Below are positions 1 to 5,245 of a DNA stretch of 5,474 nt, in pieces; the first letter of the stretch is position 1; each line of letters begins with the position of its first letter. The notes under the pieces are model-generated. The model was given only the letters and a program-made list of their open reading frames with translations, was not told where the DNA came from and did not search any database. Location of the stretch: contig JAURYZ010000146.1 of NCBI GenBank assembly GCA_030653635.1, forward strand, positions 1 through 5,474. The letters run 5' to 3'. This stretch comes from Coriobacteriia bacterium (GTDB lineage: Bacteria; Actinomycetota; Coriobacteriia; Anaerosomatales; JAHIQC01). Both the position numbers and the translations under genes were made by a program.

Positions 1-2
1 AC

Positions 3-56
3 TGGCACCTCGAGTATGCAGCCGAAACCATGGCGGGCCTGGGCGAGCTGTTCTAG
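3..56 (+). CDS. C-terminal end of an unidentified upstream protein (partial)
   Basis: The window appears to open inside a gene. Reading from base 3 gives 17 codons ending in TAG at 54-56, with the C-terminal residues WHLEYAAETMAGLGELF. Nearly all codons end in G or C and the stretch looks like an amphipathic helix, which fits real coding sequence better than the other two frames; those run on into arginine- and proline-rich shadow sequence. Seventeen residues are too few to name a family. A helical tail of this kind would suit many cytoplasmic proteins, so no function is proposed. The next gene starts 106 bp downstream, with a possible promoter between. Confidence 0.5.
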   Translation, partial: WHLEYAAETMAGLGELF

Positions 57-62
57 GGCTCG

Positions 63-89
63 CACGACCAATCCACGACCAATCCACGA
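63..89. repeat. Tandem 11-bp direct repeat (about 2.4 copies)
   Basis: The unit CACGACCAATC occurs at 63-73 and again, identical, at 74-84, followed by a partial third copy, CACGA, at 85-89. The period of 11 bp is close to one helical turn, so both copies would face the same side of the DNA. The repeat lies just upstream of a possible -35 element at 98-103, where an activator such as a response regulator would bind. It could equally be a recent slippage duplication with no function. Confidence 0.6.
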
Positions 90-97
90 ACGGCGCG

Positions 98-125
98 TTG
101 AACCGCACGCTAGCGGGTATATGGG
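98..125 (+). promoter_or_regulatory. Possible promoter for the small gene at 163
   Basis: TTGAAC at 98-103 resembles a -35 box. TATGGG at 120-125 could be a weak -10 with a 16-bp spacer; TATATG at 118-123 is a better hexamer but leaves only 14 bp. An 8-bp palindrome, CGCTAGCG, lies in the spacer at 108-115. The weak -10 could mean dependence on an activator, which the tandem repeat just upstream might serve. This is motif matching only. Confidence 0.28.
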
Positions 126-162
126 TTTCGCGTGACCCAGAACACCGGATCGAGGGGGCTCG

Positions 163-354
163 ATGAATACCGAGGGCGCGGTACGTCACATCCGTCATGA
201 CATCCCGGATGCGTCTTTTCGCAATGACGACCAAAGTGAGCTTCCAGCGCGCGCTGCTGAGGCCGCCACTGAGCTGTACGCGACCCACGAACACGAACAG
301 CGGCGCCGACGTTTTGAACTGGCGCTGATGAGAGCCGCTGACGCTGAGCGATGA
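163..354 (+). CDS. Small charged hypothetical protein (63 aa)
   Basis: A 63-codon frame begins at ATG 163, with the SD-like GAGGGG at 152-157 five bases upstream, and ends with TGA at 352-354. The product is soluble and highly charged, with no signal peptide or membrane segment. Residues about 29-62 (alanine-, glutamate- and arginine-rich, with a run of four arginines at 47-50) should form a long helix, while the N-terminal third is polar and probably disordered. I recognise no family. Codon third positions are GC-biased, but less so than in the large genes here, so a spurious frame is possible; the good RBS argues for a real gene. It stands alone between the upstream gene end and the cyclase, with gaps of about 105 bp on each side. 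A small regulatory or adaptor protein is conceivable but unsupported. Confidence 0.5.
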   Translation: MNTEGAVRHIRHDIPDASFRNDDQSELPARAAEAATELYATHEHEQRRRRFELALMRAADAER

Positions 355-410
355 CCAGTTTGCTAGGGCAACGCCTGTGAATGCCTTGAGGCCCTGCTGG
401 TCGTCTCGCG

Positions 411-419
411 TGCTACCCT
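411..419 (+). promoter_or_regulatory. Possible extended -10 promoter for the cyclase-MFS operon
   Basis: TGCTACCCT at 411-419 has the TG-N-TAnnnT form of an extended -10 element, though TACCCT is a poor hexamer. No good -35 is visible at the usual distance; TTGAGG at 386-391 is about 22 bp away, which is too far. If used, transcription would start near base 426, inside the inverted repeat at 417-449, leaving a leader of about 33 nt before the TTG at 459. Confidence 0.28.
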
Positions 420-449
420 TTGCGCAGGGGACGTCACCCCACGCAAAGG
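417..449. promoter_or_regulatory. Strong inverted repeat / hairpin before the cyclase (operator or RNA switch)
   Basis: CCTTTGCG at 417-424 is exactly complementary to CGCAAAGG at 442-449, and inside it GGGG at 427-430 can pair with CCCC at 437-440 around a six-base ACGTCA loop. The arms are 25 bp apart centre to centre. The 5' arm overlaps the possible -10 element and the 3' arm contains part of the purine-rich RBS (AAAGG, 445-449) for the TTG at 459. It could be a DNA operator, an RBS-masking RNA hairpin, or a terminator for the small upstream gene. No T-run follows, which makes the terminator reading the weakest. Confidence 0.5.
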
Positions 450-458
450 CAGGCTGGA

Positions 459-1727
459 TTGGGCACACTGGACAGTACACATAGCAGTCATGCGGCGCGG
501 CCGGTCGGTGTGCGGGCGTTCCGTGTCCAAATGGCCTCGCTCATCGTGCTGTATACGGTGCTCGTGTACAGCGGGATCTTCCTTCTGACACGCGCCCTGC
601 TGCTGGACTCGGTACATAACCAGGCGGCCTCGTATGCGTCACTCGTATTGGACACCCGAACATGGAACGCCTCGCGTGGAGGCGTTTGGGTTCTCAAGTC
701 GAGTGAATCCCCAAGCAATCCATACCTTGCACAACTGGGCGTTTCTCCCGACATCCATGCCGAAGACGGCACCACCCTCACCCTGAGAGACCACGCCACG
801 ATGACTCGGGAGATCTCAGAAGTCTCCAGCACACAAGGTCGGGTCTGGTTTCATCTCACTTCTCTGGACTACATCAACCCGGCCAACGCTCCCGATTCGT
901 GGGAGAGAACGGCACTAGAACGGATCCGCGATGGAGAGGCCAACGTCAGTGGGGTGAGCGAGGACGGAGACGTGCGCACCTATCGACTTGCCTCCGCGCT
1001 CACGGTTGATGCCGGCTGCCTGAAGTGTCATTCGGCACAAGGCTACAAGGTCGGTGACAACCGCGGTGCTGTGACGATTAGTGTCGCCATGCGCGATACA
1101 GATGCCCAGATCCGGCTGACGGCTGTCGCACTCACCGGTTTCGGTGGCCTGACCCTAGCCCTGTCGCTCTTGGCCCTCTCCTACCTGACATCCAAGATGC
1201 AGCAACGCATCGAGGAAGCGAACATGCAACTCGCTCACGCGGCGATCACCGATGCTTTGACCGGATCACTGAACCGCGGTGCGACACTATCCAGATTGGC
1301 CGAGGAGTTCGAGCGCGCGCGTCGCGAGAAGAAACCATTGAGCGTGATCATGCTCGACCTGGATAACTTCAAGCGAATCAACGACACGTATGGTCACGCG
1401 ACCGGAGACTGCGCACTTAGAGAATTTGTCGACAGTGCCAAGGCCTCTGTCCGCGCCTATGACATCGTGGGCCGTGTTGGAGGCGAGGAGTTTCTCATCG
1501 TCTCCCCCGGCGCGGACTCGAACACAGCTTACGGACTGGCACTGCGGATCTTGGATGGTATTCGCAGTAGCCCGCTCGACTGCAACGTAGGACTGACGAT
1601 CACGGCTAGTGCAGGCGTCGCCGACATGAACAGTTCCGATGAGAGCATCGACACGCTCATGGGACGAGCAGACGCCGCCCTTTATCACGCGAAGGACAAC
1701 GGGCGCGACCGCGTCGAAACCGCGTAG
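459..1727 (+). CDS. Membrane diguanylate cyclase with c-type-heme (DUF3365/Tll0287-like) sensor domain
   Basis: Makes cyclic di-GMP from two GTP under control of an extracytoplasmic haem sensor. From the TTG at 459 (422 aa): TM helix 25-44; sensor about 48-213 with NPANAPDSWE at 140-149 and CLKCH at 187-191 (CxxCH, covalent haem c), then a GYKVGDNRGA stretch typical of DUF3365; TM helix 221-243; short coiled coil; GGDEF domain about 262-420. The catalytic motif is GGEEF at 341-345, and RAYD at 332-335, five residues before it, is a canonical RxxD inhibitory site, so an active, product-inhibited enzyme is expected. No HAMP domain separates TM2 from the output domain. The start is uncertain: TTG 459 has the best RBS (AGG at 451-453). 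The frame is open from TTG 420, which lies in the hairpin; GTG 510 and ATG 531 also fit but lack an RBS. The MFS gene follows after 9 bp. Confidence 0.93.
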   Translation: MGTLDSTHSSHAARPVGVRAFRVQMASLIVLYTVLVYSGIFLLTRALLLDSVHNQAASYASLVLDTRTWNASRGGVWVLKSSESPSNPYLAQLGVSPDIHAEDGTTLTLRDHATMTREISEVSSTQGRVWFHLTSLDYINPANAPDSWERTALERIRDGEANVSGVSEDGDVRTYRLASALTVDAGCLKCHSAQGYKVGDNRGAVTISVAMRDTDAQIRLTAVALTGFGGLTLALSLLALSYLTSKMQQRIEEANMQLAHAAITDALTGSLNRGATLSRLAEEFERARREKKPLSVIMLDLDNFKRINDTYGHATGDCALREFVDSAKASVRAYDIVGRVGGEEFLIVSPGADSNTAYGLALRILDGIRSSPLDCNVGLTITASAGVADMNSSDESIDTLMGRADAALYHAKDNGRDRVETA

Positions 1728-1736
1728 GCGGATGAC

Positions 1737-3053
1737 ATGGCAGACCACCTTCAGCCCTCTTTGGCAAACTTGAACGCCAGACCACCTAGGCCAAGAGCCT
1801 CTGGTGATCTGTTGCGAATCGTTGCCGCGCGCTTCGTATCGCGAGCGGGCAGTGAGGCTGCGTTCTTCGTGGGAATCTGGGGCAAAGCCGCATTCCAGCT
1901 GCAGGCCACGGCAGGGCAACTCGCGATTCTAATGTTCTCGGTAGCCGTGAGTTCCATCGCTGGCAGCTTCATGGCTGGGGCTCTGGTCGATCGGTGGGGA
2001 CCACGTCGGGTACTGGCCACATTCGAGGTGCTGTTCATCCCGGCGGCCCTCGCGGTCGCCTTAGCGCAAGACATGACCCAGATGGCCGCCATAGTGGGCG
2101 TATGGGCATTCGTGGGTGCTCCCGTGGTCACCGCCAGCGCCTCGTTCGCTCCGTTTCTCAAAAAGCAGGACTTGTCGCTCGAACGGATCAACTCGTGGAT
2201 CGAGGGTGGGGCATCGATGGCCTTCGTCGTCGGCCCGGCCGTCGGAGCGCTGCTTGTTCGCTACGGGAGCGTCGACTGGGTATTCGTGCTCGATGCTGCG
2301 ACTTCACTTATGGCGGCACTGCTTGTGTGGCGTGTCGATATCGACGTTCCAAAGAGGGCACCTGCCCACAAGAGGCGTCACCCGCTAGCTGAGTTCTCTG
2401 AGGGCCTCACCACGGTCTACCGGCTCCGCCCTTTGCGCTACTACGTCCTAGGCGGCTCACTTGTGTGGCTCGCCTTCGGCGCCTTCGGCGCGCTTGAGCC
2501 ATTGTTCTTCCGCGACGTGGTGGGTGCCGATATCGAGACCCTTGGCTGGATGAACGCGATCTTCGGGCTTGGATTCCTCATCGGCGCATCATCATTACCT
2601 CGAATGCCCAAGCGGCTCTTTTCGGCGCGGGGACTAGCCATCATCGTCGCGCTCGTCGGCGCCGGTACGGTGCTCTATGTCGGATCGTCGGACCTTCGGG
2701 TCATCGCGATCGGCGCGCTGTTCTGGGCCAGCGTGATTGGCCTGATGGAGCCACTGCTGCGTACCTTGATACACCGTGACTCCCCTCACGAAGTGGTGGG
2801 CAGGGTTGTTGGGGCCTCCGAAGTGCATCGGCGTGTCGGAGAGTTGCTTCCTCTCGCGTTCGCGCCGACGCTGGCGGGAATGTTCGGTGTTCAGACAGTC
2901 ATGATCGCCGGCGGGTTTCTCGCCACCGCCGTCGCCATGTTGTCACTGCGCGAGGCCGCGGTGGTGGATCGCATCGTAGGCACGACAGATGCGACTTTGA
3001 CCCAAATCATGCGCGTCCAAGCGTCCGACGAACCCATTTCCCCTAATCGGTAA
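1737..3053 (+). CDS. Major facilitator superfamily efflux transporter (DHA3 / EntS-like)
   Basis: A 438-aa inner-membrane secondary transporter, the usual MFS length, with about 12 hydrophobic segments: six between about 28 and 198, a basic cytoplasmic loop at about 199-233 (PKRAPAHKRRH), and six more to about 403. The TM2-TM3 loop carries the MFS motif A as GALVDRWGPRRVL at 81-93, and VVGRVVGASEV around 353-363 resembles the GRV signature before TM11 in DHA3 drug and siderophore exporters. By family it should use the proton gradient to export a small molecule; the substrate cannot be read from sequence. ATG 1737 is preceded by an AGGCGGA-like RBS at 1726-1732 overlapping the cyclase stop region. 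The 9-bp gap implies co-transcription with the haem-sensing cyclase, which may mean shared response to the same stress, but this is inference. Confidence 0.9.
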   Translation: MADHLQPSLANLNARPPRPRASGDLLRIVAARFVSRAGSEAAFFVGIWGKAAFQLQATAGQLAILMFSVAVSSIAGSFMAGALVDRWGPRRVLATFEVLFIPAALAVALAQDMTQMAAIVGVWAFVGAPVVTASASFAPFLKKQDLSLERINSWIEGGASMAFVVGPAVGALLVRYGSVDWVFVLDAATSLMAALLVWRVDIDVPKRAPAHKRRHPLAEFSEGLTTVYRLRPLRYYVLGGSLVWLAFGAFGALEPLFFRDVVGADIETLGWMNAIFGLGFLIGASSLPRMPKRLFSARGLAIIVALVGAGTVLYVGSSDLRVIAIGALFWASVIGLMEPLLRTLIHRDSPHEVVGRVVGASEVHRRVGELLPLAFAPTLAGMFGVQTVMIAGGFLATAVAMLSLREAAVVDRIVGTTDATLTQIMRVQASDEPISPNR

Positions 3054-3073
3054 GGCCTGCACCCTCGCTCGGG

Positions 3074-3079
3074 TACACT
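3074..3079 (+). promoter_or_regulatory. Possible -10 element for the DUF255 gene
   Basis: TACACT at 3074-3079 lies in the 60-bp gap between the MFS stop and the DUF255 start and would give a leader of about 28 nt. No convincing -35 exists 16-18 bp upstream, where the sequence falls on the MFS stop codon. Read-through from the upstream operon is also possible, since no terminator hairpin is visible in the gap. Confidence 0.3.
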
Positions 3080-3113
3080 CCTTTGCAACATCATCCCGAC
3101 AGGAAGCCGGCTC

Positions 3114-4934
3114 ATGTCGCCAGCCAAAGACAACGTCGTACCCATCGATTCCAAGCCGAGCAATCGACTCGACGGCTCGGTCTCCCCCTATCTGGCCGCG
3201 CACGCCCACGACCCGGTCAAGTGGCGTCCATGGGGTTCGGCCGCACTCAAACGCGCCAATCGGCTCGACAGGCCACTGCTGATCTCGATCGGCTACCAGT
3301 CCTGCCATTGGTGTCACGTGATGCAGCGAGAGTCATTCAAGGACCCAGATCTGGCCGGCTTCATCAATCGGCACTTCGTCCCGGTCAAGATCGACCGCGA
3401 GCTGCGTCCAGACCTAGATGCCCTGTACATGAGCTACGTCACCGCCACCACCGGCTCGGGTGGATGGCCTCTCACCGTCTTCGCAACTCCCGACGGCATT
3501 CCGTTCTATGGGGGCACCTACTTCCCACGCCAGTCTCCCGATTCCCGGATCCCGGGCCTGGCCGACGTGCTAGATATGGTGCTCAGAGCATGGAAGCTCC
3601 AGCGTAAAGAGACAATGGCCACTGCCGAGGAGGTCCGCGAGTACCTGAGCGGATCATGGGAAACCGCCAGTGACCCGTTGAATACCGCAACTGTTGCCGA
3701 CGCAGCCACCGCTCTACGTGGAATCGAAGACCCGTCTAACGGCGGAATCGGCGCGGCCCCAAAGTTCCCTCAGGCCCCAGCATGTACGTTCCTGCTTGAG
3801 TTCCACCGCCTCACAGGCCAACAGTGGGCGATGGATATGGCTTTGCGCTGGATGCGCGCGATGCTACGCGGTGGGATTCGCGACCATGTCGGGGGCGGGA
3901 TATTCAGATACTCGACCGACGCCCGATGGTCCGTCCCACATTTCGAGAAGATGCTCTACGACCAAGGTCTGCTCTTATCGACCCTCGCCGCACTCAACAA
4001 CCACAAGTCCGACGCCGAGTTCGCCCACGCTGTGCGCGAGACAGCTGAGTTCTTGGCAAGAGATCTAGCGCGACCGGACGGTGGCTTTAACTCCTCAATC
4101 GATGCGGAGACAAAAGGCGTTGAGGGCGCAACCTACACGTGGACGCACGAACAGCTCTCGGCGGTTTTGGACGACACGCAGATGGCCATCGCGACGGAGT
4201 ACCTCGGAGCCGACGAGACAAACCTCGAAGAGGGCCTCGAGTTCGTAGTATCCAGAAGGGCCGGCCGCGAGTATCGCTCCGTCGAGGTCGATGAGATTCT
4301 CGCGCTCCTGCGCGCTGTGCGCGATCTGCGCCCGCAACCTGCTGTAATCGACAATGTGCTTGTGTCATGGAATGCACTCGTGGCCAGAGGCCTTATTGAG
4401 GCCGGGGCCTCCTTTGGAGAACCCGTGTTGACCCAGCTTGGTCTATCCACCATCGATTACCTGGTCGCTCAGGCGCTAAGCGCCGGAGAGGTGCTTCACG
4501 CCGTCGGGGACCCTAGCGTGGCCAAGGTGCGACTTCTCGAGGACAGCGCCTCCCTCACTGCCGCATGCCTCTCTGCGGTGATTCTCGCCGACCGACACGA
4601 CCTGCTGAAACTCGCGATCAAACTTCACTCCAAAGCACGCAAGCAGTTTCGAGCCAAGGATGGACGCATGCAGGTCTCCGCAGGTGATCCCCTGATTCCA
4701 CTTATGCCAGTCGACCAAGCTGATGCCCCAACCCCTTCAGGCGCGGCGCTGTTCGCGGAAAACGCCGCTCGGCTCGCGTCGATAACCACCGATACCAGCT
4801 ATGTCGAGGACGCAGCCGCCACTCTTCGGCAGTTCTCACGGGCTGCATGTGCGGTCCCGGCACTGGCAGGTCACGCGCTGGCCGTCGCTGCGATGCTTGA
4901 GCGCGAAGGGCTACTTCCCAACCATAAGAGCTGA
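3114..4934 (+). CDS. DUF255 / SPATA20-like thioredoxin-domain protein (YyaL family)
   Basis: A 606-aa protein with no signal peptide, so probably cytoplasmic. The N-terminal DUF255 thioredoxin-like domain (about 16-180) shows the family signatures in order: NRLDGSVSPYLAAHAHDPVK from 17, IGYQSCHWCHVM at 59-70 with the CxxC cysteines C64 and C67, KIDRELRPDLD at 92-102, GSGGWPLTVF at 114-123 and PFYGGTYFP at 130-138. The rest resembles the (alpha/alpha)6 barrel of N-acylglucosamine-2-epimerase-like folds, with GGIRDHVGGGIFRYS at 253-267 and VPHFEKMLYD at 274-283. The biochemical role of the family is not established; a redox or sugar-related activity is usually guessed from the folds. It is shorter than typical members (about 650-700 aa), mainly through a leaner C-terminal half, but has no visible break. 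ATG 3114 has AGGAAG at 3101-3106, seven bases upstream. Confidence 0.93.
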   Translation: MSPAKDNVVPIDSKPSNRLDGSVSPYLAAHAHDPVKWRPWGSAALKRANRLDRPLLISIGYQSCHWCHVMQRESFKDPDLAGFINRHFVPVKIDRELRPDLDALYMSYVTATTGSGGWPLTVFATPDGIPFYGGTYFPRQSPDSRIPGLADVLDMVLRAWKLQRKETMATAEEVREYLSGSWETASDPLNTATVADAATALRGIEDPSNGGIGAAPKFPQAPACTFLLEFHRLTGQQWAMDMALRWMRAMLRGGIRDHVGGGIFRYSTDARWSVPHFEKMLYDQGLLLSTLAALNNHKSDAEFAHAVRETAEFLARDLARPDGGFNSSIDAETKGVEGATYTWTHEQLSAVLDDTQMAIATEYLGADETNLEEGLEFVVSRRAGREYRSVEVDEILALLRAVRDLRPQPAVIDNVLVSWNALVARGLIEAGASFGEPVLTQLGLSTIDYLVAQALSAGEVLHAVGDPSVAKVRLLEDSASLTAACLSAVILADRHDLLKLAIKLHSKARKQFRAKDGRMQVSAGDPLIPLMPVDQADAPTPSGAALFAENAARLASITTDTSYVEDAAATLRQFSRAACAVPALAGHALAVAAMLEREGLLPNHKS

Positions 4935-4953
4935 GGGGGATGGTTGCAGCGTA

Positions 4954-4976
4954 GGAGCGGTGAAGCAAGCCGCTCC
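4954..4976 (+). terminator. Terminator-like hairpin after the DUF255 gene
   Basis: GGAGCGG at 4954-4960 pairs perfectly with CCGCTCC at 4970-4976 across a nine-base spacer, and a T-G wobble can add one pair. It begins 20 bases after the DUF255 stop and precedes the next promoter candidate, the usual place for a terminator. No T-tract follows, so if it ends transcription it does so in a non-canonical way; it may only protect the 3' end of the mRNA. Confidence 0.42.
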
Positions 4977-5008
4977 AGACCCGCCGAGGGTAGGAATGGC
5001 ACACGGTA

Positions 5009-5017
5009 TGCTACAAT
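5009..5017 (+). promoter_or_regulatory. Extended -10 promoter candidate for the secreted-protein gene
   Basis: TGCTACAAT at 5009-5017 is an extended -10 with one mismatch to TATAAT. There is no TTGACA-like box at 16-18 bp upstream (the region reads GGTAGG), as is common for extended -10 promoters. The predicted start near 5024 falls exactly at the base of the first stem-loop of the leader (5025-5064), which supports the two being one unit. Confidence 0.5.
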
Positions 5018-5024
5018 TCGCTGC

Positions 5025-5245
5025 TGTGCCTCGAAGGTCGACGCCTGACCATCGCCGAGACACACTGAACCGGCATATCGCTGGCACCCGGACAAATTCG
5101 GGAGCCGCGCGTCTCGTCCAAACGGACGGACGCGCACCCACGCTGCCGCATCCCACCGCGCACACCCCCTCGGGCATCCCATTGCCCACACTCAAAATGA
5201 GTGACAAGCGGCGGCGAGTCATGTCCCCTTCACAGGAGGAAACAT
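5025..5245 (+). promoter_or_regulatory. Long structured 5' leader with five or more stem-loops (possible cis-regulatory RNA)
   Basis: About 220 nt lie between the promoter candidate and the start codon with no convincing gene. Visible stem-loops: SL1 5025-5064 (TGTG/CACA, CTCG/CGAG, then GGTCG/TGACC with internal loops); SL2 5083-5106 (GGC/GCC, an A-A mismatch, CCCGGA/TTCGGG, loop CAAA); SL3 5107-5135 (GCGCGTC/GACGCGC, one bulged T, CGTCC/GGACG, loop AAAC), directly abutting SL2; SL4 5172-5187 (GGGCA/TGCCC); SL5 5189-5203 (CACTCA/TGAGTG, loop AAA). A weak sixth hairpin at 5224-5240 could cover the SD. The stretch 5136-5171 is C-rich and unpaired. It matches no riboswitch class that I can recall, so a regulatory role is inferred from structure and position alone. 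Confidence 0.42.
5234..5239 (+). promoter_or_regulatory. Near-perfect Shine-Dalgarno site fixing the start at 5246
   Basis: AGGAGG at 5234-5239 sits six bases before ATG 5246. It is the strongest RBS in the window and favours this frame over a competing open frame that begins at ATG 4996. Confidence 0.85.

Noticed and set aside
351..380. Nine-residue leader peptide overlapping the small gene stop (ATGA)
   Set aside because: No separate RBS, no conserved regulatory codons, and it ends before the hairpin; short ATG frames like this arise by chance.
417..480. c-di-GMP-I (GEMM) riboswitch upstream of the diguanylate cyclase
   Set aside because: CCCCACGCAAAGG resembles the conserved GGGACGCAAAG block and the downstream gene is right, but the GCAAACC tetraloop-receptor segment and the second-half GGTAGGnAGC block are missing, and no matching second stem can be drawn.
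1287..1919. 210-codon antisense open frame across the GGDEF domain and the MFS start
   Set aside because: Typical shadow of high-GC coding sequence: no RBS support, a composition unlike a folded protein, and two confident genes on the opposite strand.
1994..2392. + strand frames nested in the MFS gene
   Set aside because: They lie out of frame inside a transporter whose motif A and membrane segments are intact; no evidence of a frameshift.
3303..3314. Idea that the CHWC protein reduces the cyclase haem-binding cysteines
   Set aside because: Haem attachment takes place outside the membrane, but the DUF255 protein has no signal peptide or membrane anchor, and its gene is probably a separate unit.
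3083..3607. 174-codon + strand frame overlapping the DUF255 start
   Set aside because: Arginine- and proline-rich shadow frame over the conserved thioredoxin-like domain, which is clearly the coding frame.
5025..5245. ydaO c-di-AMP or cobalamin riboswitch
   Set aside because: The conserved cores (for ydaO the CCGUCAGCUAACC-like segment, for cobalamin the B12 box) cannot be found. The stem-loops are real, but the class assignment is not supported.
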